A DNA stretch of 64,000 nucleotides from JADKCL01 sp031415375 (GTDB lineage: Bacteria; Bacteroidota; Bacteroidia; J057; JADKCL01), in assembly GCA_031415375.1 (NCBI GenBank), contig JANORP010000289.1, positions 6,142-70,141 of the forward strand, read 5' to 3'. This document shows positions 54,946-63,985 of the stretch, one piece after another. Position numbers and translations under genes: made by a program. The notes beneath the pieces were generated by a model. It saw only the letters and a list, made by a program, of their open reading frames with translations. It was not told the DNA's origin and made no database searches. Position 1 is the first letter of the stretch. The number at the start of each line of letters is the position of its first letter.

Positions 54946-55542
54946 ATGGCTACACAATTAAGGGCAAAAGTTGAACGCATGACCACGATCCCATTGCCGG
55001 ATTGCGACTTGTATTTCAGCAATAGCAGGATGCCGCTCCAACTCAAGGCCAAGGATTTTTTTGTGCAGGCAGGGGAGGTTTGCACCGACATGGCCTTTGT
55101 AGAGCAAGGCGTGCTGCGCATGTATTACGTTACCGATAGCGGCAAAGAGATCAACCTACAATTCTTTTTTGAGAATGAATTTGTCGTCTCCTACCAAAGT
55201 TTCATTCTCCAGAACAAAAGCAAATATTATATCCAGGCACTTGCAGATTGCAAGCTCATTACGATATCCAACGAATCCCTCCAAAATGCCTACAAAAGCT
55301 CGATGGCGTGGCAGCAATTTGGAAGGATTATCGCCGAGAAGGTCTATGTCCTGACTGAGCAGCGTACCGAGAGTCTCCTATTTCTCACGGCAGAGCAGCG
55401 CTATCTCAAGCTCTTGCAGAAACGGCCTTGGATTTTTGAAAAGGTGCCCCTGTTTCACATAGCCTCCTATTTGGGCATCGAACGTGAGAGCCTGAGCCGC
55501 CTCCGCAAAAAATTGGCACAGCAGCCACCGATTGTAACCTAG
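54946..55542 (+). CDS. Crp/Fnr-family transcriptional regulator
   Basis: The protein has 198 residues; a second ATG at 54979 would shorten it by 11. Residues 28-120 form the cyclic-nucleotide-binding-type jelly roll (DFFVQAGEVCTDMAFVEQG), but residues that contact cAMP are not conserved, as usual in Bacteroidota members. A dimer helix follows and a C-terminal helix-turn-helix (HIASYLGIERESLSRLRKKL). The next gene on the strand, a DinB protein, is a candidate target. Confidence 0.9.
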   Translation: MATQLRAKVERMTTIPLPDCDLYFSNSRMPLQLKAKDFFVQAGEVCTDMAFVEQGVLRMYYVTDSGKEINLQFFFENEFVVSYQSFILQNKSKYYIQALADCKLITISNESLQNAYKSSMAWQQFGRIIAEKVYVLTEQRTESLLFLTAEQRYLKLLQKRPWIFEKVPLFHIASYLGIERESLSRLRKKLAQQPPIVT

Positions 55543-55621
55543 GTCAATTCCTTTGCCATATCCGGGGTCTAAATTTGGTTTCGATTTTCACAATTGTTGC
55601 ACTAAACACATTCGCATTTCA

Positions 55622-56257
55622 ATGGAAACGAAACTGATCATCACCCAATTGGAGCTCGAGTTTTCCAAAATGGCTGATCTTGCAATCCAAATGGACGATT
55701 CTGATTTCTTTCACAAGGTAAAGGACGAAGTATGGTCTGTGTGCGAGCACTTGCAGCACCTTACCTTGACAATGCTGCCAGTCACCAACCTCCTGAAGCA
55801 ACCCATGGTGTTTGCCGAGCGTTGGGGTCATTCTGGCAGGCCCTCCAGGAGCCAATTGGATTTTTTGGCGGATTATAAAGCTGCCACGACCTGGACTGGC
55901 TGGAAGACATTGCCGCCATTTGTTCCCAAAGTGGACACTGCCTCAGAGCAGAATGCCCAGCTCCATTCATCGCAAAACGAACAAATAGGCGCTGATTTCT
56001 ATGCACTTACAGGTACACAGATGCAAGGACTGGCCGACAAATTGCCCTCGGCGGCAACGACCAACAAGGCAGACGTCGTGGCATTGCTTATGTCTCAATG
56101 CAAGGCTTTGATATCCCTCATCGGCACTTTTGACGATGCTCAAATGGACGATTTGCGTCTGCCTTTCCCTTACATCGGCTTGGTTACGCTCACAGAAATG
56201 CTCATGCTCACGCAATATCATTTCGCGAGCCACTACGCCAGGATTTCAAAGAATTGA
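55622..56257 (+). CDS. DinB-like four-helix protein
   Basis: From the ATG at 55622 the protein has 211 residues. It has the DinB_2-type four-helix layout with a possible metal triad: a His in EHLQHL near 42-45 and two in QYHFASHYARI near the C-terminus. The family includes thiol transferases and many proteins of unknown role, often stress-related. It follows the Crp-type regulator by 79 bases. Confidence 0.8.
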   Translation: METKLIITQLELEFSKMADLAIQMDDSDFFHKVKDEVWSVCEHLQHLTLTMLPVTNLLKQPMVFAERWGHSGRPSRSQLDFLADYKAATTWTGWKTLPPFVPKVDTASEQNAQLHSSQNEQIGADFYALTGTQMQGLADKLPSAATTNKADVVALLMSQCKALISLIGTFDDAQMDDLRLPFPYIGLVTLTEMLMLTQYHFASHYARISKN

Positions 56258-56357
56258 GTCTGGCTGATTAGATCCCTAAAATAAATCGGCCATCTCTTCC
56301 GCATGCCAAAAGGGCAAATGGAAAAGATGGCCGATCAAATGTCTAGGAGACTTAACC

Positions 56358-57062
56358 TCAGTTGACCTTGATCAACTCGATCTCGAAGATCAGGACCGCA
56401 TTGGGGCCGATTTGGCCACCAGCGCCTTGCGCGCCATAGGCGAGTTCAGACGGTGTAAAGATCCTGACCTTGCCGCCTTCTTTCATCATAGGCAACATGA
56501 TCTGCCAAGCTTGGATCACGCCATTCACAGGAAAAGTGGCTGGTTCGCCACGATCCACAGAGCTATCGAAGACAGTGCCGTCGATCAGGGTGCCATGGTA
56601 ATGCGTGGTCACCTTGTCGGTGGAGAGGGGCTGACGACCAGTGCCCTCCTTGATCACTTCATACTGCAAACCATTGGGGAGCACGATGATGCCCGGCTTG
56701 GTTTTGTTTTTGGCGAGGAAATCCACACCTTTTTTCTTGTTGTCGTCAGCTGCAGTCTGCTTGGACTTCTCCACTTTGAGCTGCATGTTGCGCTGGAACA
56801 CTGCCATCACCTGACGCACTTGGTCGTCGGTCAATTGGGTGGTCTTGCCGCCGTAGGCATCTTCCAGACCTTTTATGAGGGCTTCCATCGTCACCTCGAC
56901 CGATTGTTTCTTCAGATTGTTGCCGATGTCCATGCCGATGGCATAGCCGACGCTGTCGAGGTTGGATTTGAGTGCCATTGGTTTCACGGGCTTGGCGGTC
57001 TGTGCAAAGACAGATGGGCAAGCGAGCAAGCAGAGCACGAGGGCTGTAAGGAAGTACTTCAT
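56358..57062 (-). CDS. FKBP-type peptidyl-prolyl isomerase, Mip-like
   Basis: The ATG at 57062 (MKYFLTALVLC) gives 234 residues; the frame is open to 57179. A signal peptide (1-20, VFAQT) is followed by the helical dimerisation domain (SVGYAIGMDIGNNLKKQ and a long helix) and the FKBP domain from about 130: VTTHYHGTLIDGTVFDSS, GVIQAWQIMLPMMKEGG, and PSELAYGAQG with the active-site Tyr. It should assist folding of envelope proteins in the periplasm. Confidence 0.94.
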   Translation of the reverse strand: MKYFLTALVLCLLACPSVFAQTAKPVKPMALKSNLDSVGYAIGMDIGNNLKKQSVEVTMEALIKGLEDAYGGKTTQLTDDQVRQVMAVFQRNMQLKVEKSKQTAADDNKKKGVDFLAKNKTKPGIIVLPNGLQYEVIKEGTGRQPLSTDKVTTHYHGTLIDGTVFDSSVDRGEPATFPVNGVIQAWQIMLPMMKEGGKVRIFTPSELAYGAQGAGGQIGPNAVLIFEIELIKVN

Positions 57063-57149
57063 TGCAATCAGATATTTCTTTTTGATGGCGGCAAATATAA
57101 GGGAGGAAAATGACAAATGGGAGCGTTGGTCATGCAAAGGGTGTAGGAT

Positions 57150-57248
57150 CCCGCTCAGAGAGCGGGAGTACCTGCTCAATTGGCGTGCTCTGTGCGAGCC
57201 AGAGGCTCGCGATTCTGTAAACGTGGGAGCCCCCGCACAATGTGCGGG
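57150..57248. repeat. Cluster of three hairpins including repeat family 2, copy 2
   Basis: CCCGCTC-AGA-GAGCGGG (57150-57166), CGAGCC-AGA-GGCTCG (57195-57209) and CCCGCAC-AAT-GTGCGGG (57232-57248) follow each other. The section 57193-57231 matches, in reverse orientation, the inner part of the MITE-like element (about 51507-51550), including GATTC-TGT and GGAGCC. Confidence 0.7.
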
Positions 57249-57275
57249 ACAGGCACAGCTCCCGTTTCAAAAGAA

Positions 57276-57299
57276 GTCGGCCCCTATGTAGGGGCCGAC
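57276..57299 (-). terminator. Probable terminator of the lipoprotein gene at 57331
   Basis: GTCGGCCCCTA and TAGGGGCCGAC form a perfect 11-bp stem. On the minus strand it is preceded by T-rich DNA and followed by TTCTTTT, 32 bases after the stop of the minus-strand gene. Confidence 0.65.
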
Positions 57300-57330
57300 C
57301 AAAAACAAAAACTCTGCTCTCTTTCATTTT

Positions 57331-58152
57331 TTAGCGCGGGCGGCGCAGGGTGATTTCCTTGGTTTCGCCGTTGCGCATGGTGACCGTGCCTTTGTCGTCA
57401 CAGGTGCCATCGCCAAAGTCGAGGCTGCGGCCGCCTTTGCGACCCTCCATGGACATCTGCTCCACGCCGCTTACGACCCACTGGCAATCAGCACGTTTGA
57501 TCAATGGCGTAGTGATCGTGCTCGTAAATGCCTTGCCATCGTGGCAGGTGCCAGTGCCGCCACCAGTGATTTGATAGACATCGTCCAGCATTTCGTCTTG
57601 GGTCGATTGGCCCTCGATGAGGGTACGCACGCGGCTAGCGGTCCAAGTTGCGGTCTTGCCATCGGCTGCCTTCACGCGGCTGCCGCTTACCTCTACCGCC
57701 CAAAACATCTGACCACTGGTGTTGAGGCCTAAATTGGTGACCGCGCGGGTGTATTCGAGGCTGTTTCCGTCGCAGGTGAGGCCATCAGTGTGTGCAGTGC
57801 GCACTGAGCCAGCGATGAAATAGCCATTGGAGATGTCGATGATGATCTTCCCAGCGATCTCACGGCCATTTTGGGCAGTACAGCCCGAGCCATAGTCGAT
57901 CGTGATCGTGTTGGGGAATTGTCCTTGTGGGACTGCGTAGGTGATCGTGGGGCAACCAGTGATCGGTGTGTTGGGCGAGAGGCGGTATTCAGCCTCGTCG
58001 CTCAGGTCCTCGACCATGCCAGACGCTTCAGAAGAGGATTGTGCGGCGGCAATGTTGGTGTCATCTGACTCCACGCTCTCCTTTTGGCAGGAGGTCATGA
58101 AGAACGAAAGGATGAAGGCGAGGGCTGCGATTTTTACGATGTGCTTTTTCAT
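57331..58152 (-). CDS. Lipoprotein, conserved-looking, unknown function
   Basis: The protein has 273 residues with a lipobox (FFMTSCQKE). The mature part is beta-rich with six or more Cys (GCPTI, GSGCTAQNG, GLTCDGN, GTCHDGK, RADCQW, GTCDDKG), which may form disulphides. The repeated pattern of short segments such as GREIAGKIIIDISN and GKTATWTASR suggests a beta-solenoid or barrel. No function is recognised. It is flanked by the hairpin cluster and a divergent lipoprotein gene. Confidence 0.75.
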   Translation of the reverse strand: MKKHIVKIAALAFILSFFMTSCQKESVESDDTNIAAAQSSSEASGMVEDLSDEAEYRLSPNTPITGCPTITYAVPQGQFPNTITIDYGSGCTAQNGREIAGKIIIDISNGYFIAGSVRTAHTDGLTCDGNSLEYTRAVTNLGLNTSGQMFWAVEVSGSRVKAADGKTATWTASRVRTLIEGQSTQDEMLDDVYQITGGGTGTCHDGKAFTSTITTPLIKRADCQWVVSGVEQMSMEGRKGGRSLDFGDGTCDDKGTVTMRNGETKEITLRRPR

Positions 58153-58376
58153 ACTTTTATTGCTTTTAACTAATCAGATTTCTAAGTGTGAAAGAAAACT
58201 CCGTTGGCCGATCGAGTTTGGATCAGGTGGCGGCGGCTGTTGATGGCCTTGCTACCGAATCTGCCCATTTGACTTGGGCCAGCCACTTCGGTTTAATCAG
58301 GGTAGAAAAAAATATTTGAGATTTTCTAAAAACACTCCAAAACGGTACATTTGGCCAGAAAAAATAATCCAAGGCT

Positions 58377-59024
58377 ATGAAATTCACACAGGCACGCATC
58401 CTCTTCTCTTCTTTTGCCCTCACGGGAATGCTCATTTTCGCAGCTGGCTGCACCGGTGGTACCCAAGGTGGCGACAAGGACAAAGATTCCATCGACACCA
58501 CGCAAGTCGTCAAAGTCGAGCCGCAAGATTTTCCTGTGAATGAACTCTCAGACAGCCTATTTGGCAAGGCGCTTACAGTGACTGAGGAAAAGGGCCTCAA
58601 AATCGTCCCCACCAAACTCATTCCCGTCACCACCGCGATGCCCGAGTGGCTCGACCAGATCGTGAGTCGCGAATCCATCGTGCTATTTGCCCAAGGCATC
58701 CTCAAAGACATGCCCGACGAGGTCGAATTTGTGCAAACCAGCTCCAACCTTTACGACGCTGGCAACGGCCTGAGCGTCTTCGCCGTCAATTTTGGCACCC
58801 GCCCCAGCAATGCCAGCATGGTCATCTATGGCGGCTACCTAGACGAGGCCAAGTCCTACTGGGCCAGCCAAAGCTCGAAGGAAAAATTGGAAATGAGTCT
58901 CAAAGGTGCCACGGCAATGGCTGACGGCGTCGAGCTTGTCGGCGAATGGGTGAAAACGCCAAAGGCGGTGCCTTTCAAAGCGACATTGACCAAGACGAGC
59001 GGTGCGCTCGTGAACGGGAAGTAG
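58377..59024 (+). CDS. Lipoprotein, unrecognised
   Basis: The protein has 215 residues with a lipobox (IFAAGCTGG), then an acidic linker. The rest is alpha/beta with LFAQGILKDMPDEVEFVQTS in the centre. No conserved catalytic residues stand out. It is divergent from the lipoprotein gene at 57331. Confidence 0.7.
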   Translation: MKFTQARILFSSFALTGMLIFAAGCTGGTQGGDKDKDSIDTTQVVKVEPQDFPVNELSDSLFGKALTVTEEKGLKIVPTKLIPVTTAMPEWLDQIVSRESIVLFAQGILKDMPDEVEFVQTSSNLYDAGNGLSVFAVNFGTRPSNASMVIYGGYLDEAKSYWASQSSKEKLEMSLKGATAMADGVELVGEWVKTPKAVPFKATLTKTSGALVNGK

Positions 59025-59119
59025 GTCGTTTTTTTTTGAGAATAACGCAAGGCAGTGGGGTATCTGGGATGCTTCGCTGCTTTGTGGATTTGGGGGATGT
59101 ATCGGCGCGGATCGTGCGG

Positions 59120-61237
59120 CTATTTTTCAAGGCAAGGGGCGCCTTCGACGATATAGGCCCATTTTTTTTTGACTTCGAGAACTTTGTCTTTGCATAAGGC
59201 GCAGCATGAATCTAGGAGGGCCTTTTGTGTTTCAATTTCAGATATGGCCTCAAATTGAAACAGAATTCCTTTCATGATGAACGCGCTTCTGCAGCCGATG
59301 GCAGGCAACATTTTTAGTTGTGTCTCTTCTGTAATTCCTTGCGGGAGTGAGTCGTCTGAGGTTTGGGAGGCACATAGTTTTCGAGCAACACGCACTTGCT
59401 CCTCAAAACCTGATTCAGGGTAATCCCTGCTAATGGAAGGGGCTTTGCTCAAAATTTCGCCCCAATTTGGCGTCGAGGCCCAATCAGCCCCTTTCACCAG
59501 TGCGAGATCGAGCTCGTGCTCATCGAAATCTACACCACGGAGAAAGGCACGTGAAGCATCGGCCCCCTCAAGGTATGCCAACGTCAATGTTGCTCCTTCA
59601 AGGTGCGCAAGTACCAAATCAGTACCTTCAAGATGTGCGAGTGTCAAATTAGTTCCTTCAAGATGCGCACCTCGTAAATAAGCTCCCTCCAGATGAGCAT
59701 CCCCCAAATTAGCTCCCTCAAGATGTGTTCCTTCTAAGTTTGCCCCTTCGAGATAAGCCCCTCGTAAATCAGCTCCTTCAAGATTCTCTTCGGCGAGATT
59801 AGCATTTTTAAAGTTAGCCCTTATGAATGCTTTTGCCCCTTGAACAAGAGCCGTCGCCACATCGGTATTCTCAAAATTCGATCCGTTCAAAATGGCAAAT
59901 TCGAAACCTGTACCTGTCAAATTAGCCCCTACAAAACTTGTTCCTTGCAAGTCGGCCTTCAAAAAATCTCCCCCGCTCAGATCTGCCCCCTCGAAATGCG
60001 CCCCAATCATTGAAACCCTTTCCATCCGACAAGCCTTCATATTCGCTCGCGCCAAATTCACCCCATCCAAAATCGCAAAGCGAAAATCCCGGCCCTCCAA
60101 ATTGAGGGGTTTCCCAAATTTCTCACTAGCCTTCACGTTTGCCTCCTCCTCGTTCGATGAATTCTTCAAATAATGCAAAACATAGCCATCCGCCACTTCC
60201 CCGACTTGATCGGCGGTATTGGTGAGGTCTATCCTTGGCGTCCAAAGCAAGGACCACGACTTCATGACATCGGGATCGCTCAGCATCAGTTGAAGGCGTA
60301 GGGCCACCAACCAAACCAAGACACCCACGACAGAAATCCCGAGGGCCAAAGTATTCCCCAACGAAAATATCCGACGCCGCCAAGATGGCTTTACACCTTC
60401 CTTCCGCAAAAAAATTTTGTAGAAAAAAACGACGATCAGCCCCGCATCCAAAAGCGCTGCAGCCCATTGCAAGCTGGAAATCAAAAAACTATGGTAGGCT
60501 CCAAACCGCCACTGCATGAGAATGATGTCAATGAGCGGGAAGTAGAAAACCGAAATCGAAATCATCATCAAGAGCAAGACGCGCAACAGGCTAAACCGCC
60601 TTTTATAGCTGTCCACAAAATTGATGAGGATTGGATCCAAACCAGTGTCTTTGTCTTCCTTCTTTGCATTTTCCCTCCAGATGCGGTACTTGTCTTGGTG
60701 GTGCTTGAGGTTGATGAGCAGGTGGAAGTGGAATATCAAGATCAGGTAGGGCACGACAGTGTAGAAGCCCAGCAGGGGCAGTTCTACGTCGAGGATAGGC
60801 AAACGTACTTTGCTTTCTGGGAGGAAAAGTTGGAGGTCGGTAGTGCTTGCGATGATGAGCAGGATGTAAAACATCAAAGCTGCGAAGCTCAGGCCCAGCG
60901 TGCGATTGACTTTGGTACTTGTGTCGAGGGCTTCGCGGAGGGATCTAGTTTTTGTGACTTCTTCAATTTGAGCATTAGCTGCTGCCGTTTTTGCTTGGAT
61001 GTGCTCGGCATTGGCCTTCATTAACTTGGCTTCTGCGAGAATGATTTCTGGCAGCAAATGCAGGCGTGGGATGACCTTGAGGAGATTTTCTGCTGTAGTA
61101 AGGATGTCGAGAATCTGGGCCCTGCTTGCGGCTGGCTCAATCAGAATGCCTGCCGCAAAGGCGATTTGGCGCAACGCGGTCTCGCTCACCGTGTCCTGTG
61201 ATAGCAGATCCTTTGGGTCTATTGGCGGGTTCGTCAT
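59120..61237 (-). CDS. Membrane protein with C-terminal pentapeptide repeats
   Basis: The protein has 705 residues. Residues 1-105 are helical with a coiled-coil stretch. About five membrane helices occupy 115-315. From about 385 to 600 a run of A(D/N)LxG-type pentapeptide repeats (for example LEGADLRGAYLEGANLEG) forms a right-handed quadrilateral beta-helix. The last 105 residues are Cys-containing and unrecognised. The arrangement of membrane part first and repeats on the inside is known for several uncharacterised proteins, where a sensing or scaffold role is suggested. Confidence 0.85.
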   Translation of the reverse strand: MTNPPIDPKDLLSQDTVSETALRQIAFAAGILIEPAASRAQILDILTTAENLLKVIPRLHLLPEIILAEAKLMKANAEHIQAKTAAANAQIEEVTKTRSLREALDTSTKVNRTLGLSFAALMFYILLIIASTTDLQLFLPESKVRLPILDVELPLLGFYTVVPYLILIFHFHLLINLKHHQDKYRIWRENAKKEDKDTGLDPILINFVDSYKRRFSLLRVLLLMMISISVFYFPLIDIILMQWRFGAYHSFLISSLQWAAALLDAGLIVVFFYKIFLRKEGVKPSWRRRIFSLGNTLALGISVVGVLVWLVALRLQLMLSDPDVMKSWSLLWTPRIDLTNTADQVGEVADGYVLHYLKNSSNEEEANVKASEKFGKPLNLEGRDFRFAILDGVNLARANMKACRMERVSMIGAHFEGADLSGGDFLKADLQGTSFVGANLTGTGFEFAILNGSNFENTDVATALVQGAKAFIRANFKNANLAEENLEGADLRGAYLEGANLEGTHLEGANLGDAHLEGAYLRGAHLEGTNLTLAHLEGTDLVLAHLEGATLTLAYLEGADASRAFLRGVDFDEHELDLALVKGADWASTPNWGEILSKAPSISRDYPESGFEEQVRVARKLCASQTSDDSLPQGITEETQLKMLPAIGCRSAFIMKGILFQFEAISEIETQKALLDSCCALCKDKVLEVKKKWAYIVEGAPCLEK

Positions 61238-61357
61238 ACAAGGTCAAGATAGTGAATTTTCCTGAATGTTTCGATTGCTCGATGGCATACATGTTTTTTA
61301 CCATGACCACAAAAAGATTGACAAAAACACTTTATCTTTCTACCTCATTCGCTCGCG

Positions 61358-61630
61358 ATGGCCCAAGTCAGATTTACACCCAATCTCAAGCGCTTTTTCC
61401 CCGAGCTGCGCCCCATGCAGATAGCGGCACACACGGTCGCGACATTGCTCCTAGAATGTGACAAGGTCCATCCTGGCCTCCGCGCCTACCTCGTGGACGA
61501 GCATGGCAGCTTGCGCACGCATGTAAACATATTTGTGGGCGAAGAGCTCATCCTTGACAAGGTCGGCCTCACGGACCCCATCGGCCCCAAAGACGAAGTC
61601 TATATTTTGCAAGCACTTTCTGGAGGATGA
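61358..61630 (+). CDS. MoaD/ThiS-like small sulfur-carrier protein
   Basis: The protein has 90 residues and a ubiquitin-like beta-grasp fold: VRFTPNLKRFF at the start, FVGEELI in the middle and YILQALSGG at the end. The exposed C-terminal Gly-Gly is the residue pair that is adenylated and thiocarboxylated in MoaD/ThiS proteins. No molybdopterin or thiamine genes are nearby; it overlaps the BNR-repeat gene by 4 bases, a pairing that suggests a different task. Confidence 0.88.
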   Translation: MAQVRFTPNLKRFFPELRPMQIAAHTVATLLLECDKVHPGLRAYLVDEHGSLRTHVNIFVGEELILDKVGLTDPIGPKDEVYILQALSGG

Positions 61631-62727
61631 TCACCATGGAGAATCTCAACAACACCCTGCTCATCGGCACACGACGCGGCCTCGTCGTCTATCGCCGCAC
61701 AAACGGCCAATGGGCATTTGAAAGCGAGCACCATCTGGGCGTACCTGTGAGCTATGCCTTTGCCGACCCACGTTCAGGCAAGTGGTGGGCCTGTCTCGAC
61801 CATGGACATTGGGGCTGCAAGCTGCACTTCAGTGCCGACCGAGGGCATCAGTGGACTGAGGTGACCGCACCACAATACCCCGAGGGTGCCGAAATCGACG
61901 ACAACAAACCCGCCTCCCTCAAATATATCTGGGTCATGGCGGCAGGCTTGGCGCACCAACCTGGGCGGCTCTATGCCGGCACCGAGCCCGGCGGCCTCTT
62001 CCAAAGCGATGACGATGGCCTCACTTGGCAACTCGTAGAGGGCCTTTGGAACCACCCTACGCGCAAAAAAGGCTGGTTTGGAGGTGGCCGCACGTATGCA
62101 GCCATCCATTCCATCCTCATCAACCCTGCCGACGCAGACCATATCCATGTCGGCATCTCAGTCGCGGGCACATTTGAGACCCGCGACGGTGGCAAGACTT
62201 GGGCACCCCGCAACCATGGCTTGCGCGCAGACTTCCTCCCCGATCCCAGCGTCGAGGTCGGCCAAGATCCTCACCTCGTCGCCTGCCACCCCGGCCAATT
62301 TGAGGTGATGTGGCAACAAAACCATTGTGGCATATTCCGCACGACAGATGGCGCGGCCACTTGGCATGACATCTCGCAACCCGATGGCCCTGCAAACTTT
62401 GGCTTTGGCATCATTGCCGACGAAAAGAACCTCGACGAGGCTTGGGTCGTACCTGCGATCAGCGATGTGATGCGTGTGACCATCGACCGGGCGCTTTGTG
62501 TCTGCCATACCACCGATGGCGGCAAGACCTGGCAGCAACAACGCAACGGCTTGCCGCAGCAGCATTGTTATGACCTCGTCTATCGCCACGCGATGGACAT
62601 CACCGCCGACACGCTTGCCTTTGGCAGCACCACTGGCAACGTATTCCTCTCCAGCGACCGCGGCGCGCATTGGCAAGTGCTCAGCAATTACCTTTCCGAC
62701 GTATATTCCCTTAGATTTGCCCTGTAG
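61627..62727 (+). CDS. BNR-repeat (exo-sialidase-like) beta-propeller protein
   Basis: The protein has 366 residues. At least four Asp-box motifs are visible: SADRGHQW, SDDDGLTW, TRDGGKTW and TTDGGKTWQ, consistent with a six- or seven-bladed propeller. There is no signal peptide, so it is cytoplasmic, and the sialidase active-site Arg triad is not evident; annotation as a glycosidase would be weak. Its gene overlaps the MoaD-like gene (ATGA), suggesting that the products act together. Confidence 0.85.
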   Translation: MITMENLNNTLLIGTRRGLVVYRRTNGQWAFESEHHLGVPVSYAFADPRSGKWWACLDHGHWGCKLHFSADRGHQWTEVTAPQYPEGAEIDDNKPASLKYIWVMAAGLAHQPGRLYAGTEPGGLFQSDDDGLTWQLVEGLWNHPTRKKGWFGGGRTYAAIHSILINPADADHIHVGISVAGTFETRDGGKTWAPRNHGLRADFLPDPSVEVGQDPHLVACHPGQFEVMWQQNHCGIFRTTDGAATWHDISQPDGPANFGFGIIADEKNLDEAWVVPAISDVMRVTIDRALCVCHTTDGGKTWQQQRNGLPQQHCYDLVYRHAMDITADTLAFGSTTGNVFLSSDRGAHWQVLSNYLSDVYSLRFAL

Positions 62728-62775
62728 TCTGGGTATGATTCAACCGACCTTGTGGTCGTGTACCTACCCGGTGGT

Positions 62776-63951
62776 ATGGCAATGCACGACATCAACATGG
62801 CCTTGTTTTCAGAGCAAGAAAAACTCAATGCTACCCAATCGCGCGTGCTTTGGCTGCTCATGGGCCTGGCCTTGCTCATCCGTATCCTTGCCGTCTTGCT
62901 GGCACCCTCCTGGTATTCAACCGACTCCCAAATCTACAGCGGGATGGCTGAGCTCATCTTGCAAGGCATCCCAGACCCCAGGCTCCCCAACGGGTTGCCT
63001 CTCTTGGAAGCTGGATTGATGCTGCTCTTAGGCGACAAGGCGATCTTGGGGCTCATGGCGATCAATGTCGTCGCCTCCGTCACAGCTTGTTATTTGGTCT
63101 TCCTGATTGCCAAGCGCTGTTTTGGCATCCACACCGCCTGGCTGGCGCTCGTCGTCATGCTCATCTACCCACATACGCTCAACTATGTGCGTTATGAACT
63201 CACTGAAACCATCTCTGCGACCCTCCTGTTGGCCGCATTTTGGTGGCTGATGCGGGAGCGGTACTTGCTCGGGGGCCTCACCATGGGCATACTTTGGATC
63301 TTTCGCACGTCGATGCTGCCCGTCGGCATCTTGGTGGCCATGGCATTGTTGCTACTCCCCTACGCACAGTATCGCTGGCGTTCGGTCGCACAATATGCTG
63401 GTGGATTCCTCATCATTTGGATGTTGCAGTTTGCCCTTGTGAAAATGCATGTTGTGAAAATGCCCTCCAATTTTGCTGAAAACATCTACTTGGCGATCTC
63501 TGCCCCGAGTTCAGAAGGCATCGATTACGCAGTGGGGCCAGGCCTTTTCAACATCAAGGACCCGATCGGGCTCTATACCCGTTTCATGCGCGAGCATCCC
63601 GGCGAATGGGTGCGACAAAGGCTCAGTTCCTTGTGGGAATTGATCGGGCCATGGCCCTCGGCGGGGCATGGCTTGCAAGCGCGCGGCACCGTAAGCCGCC
63701 TTTTGATCGGTCTGCGCTTTGGTTTGCTGCTATTGGCCTTGGGTGCTGCATGGCGCATCCGCGATCGCTGGACTTTGTTGCTCTTGTTGCCGCTCATCGG
63801 CATCGCGACCTTGCATTGTATCTTTTTCTCTGAGCCTCGGTTTCTGGTGCCCGTCGAACCCTTCTTGATGATCTTGGCAGCAGCCTTTTGTGCACCGTTG
63901 ATCTGGCGCAACAAAGATATTCCCGTGCGAGAGATTGCCGACAAGCCCTGA
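62776..63951 (+). CDS. GT39-type integral membrane glycosyltransferase-like protein
   Basis: From the ATG at 62776 the protein has 391 residues (399 from a GTG at 62752). It has about eleven membrane helices. The first periplasmic loop holds STDSQIYSGMA with an acidic residue where GT39/ArnT enzymes have their catalytic Asp, and the loop IYPHTLNYVRYELTET contains the second acidic cluster. Lipid-linked sugar transfer at the outer face of the inner membrane is expected. The acceptor is unknown. Confidence 0.82.
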   Translation: MAMHDINMALFSEQEKLNATQSRVLWLLMGLALLIRILAVLLAPSWYSTDSQIYSGMAELILQGIPDPRLPNGLPLLEAGLMLLLGDKAILGLMAINVVASVTACYLVFLIAKRCFGIHTAWLALVVMLIYPHTLNYVRYELTETISATLLLAAFWWLMRERYLLGGLTMGILWIFRTSMLPVGILVAMALLLLPYAQYRWRSVAQYAGGFLIIWMLQFALVKMHVVKMPSNFAENIYLAISAPSSEGIDYAVGPGLFNIKDPIGLYTRFMREHPGEWVRQRLSSLWELIGPWPSAGHGLQARGTVSRLLIGLRFGLLLLALGAAWRIRDRWTLLLLLPLIGIATLHCIFFSEPRFLVPVEPFLMILAAAFCAPLIWRNKDIPVREIADKP

Positions 63952-63970
63952 ATCTGTGGGCAAATTGATG

Positions 63971-63985
63971 ACCCGTTCGTCGGGC
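63971..63985. repeat. Repeat family 1 core, partial copy 3
   Basis: ACCCGTTCGTCGGGC here is the same 15-base core as at 6250-6264 and 16775-16789 and can form the same CCCG/CGGG hairpin. The upstream part of the repeat is absent; the sequence after it reaches the window end. Confidence 0.6.

Noticed and set aside
59560..60080. 15-bp periodicity resembling tandem DNA repeats
   Set aside because: It is the coding signature of pentapeptide repeats in the gene at 59120.
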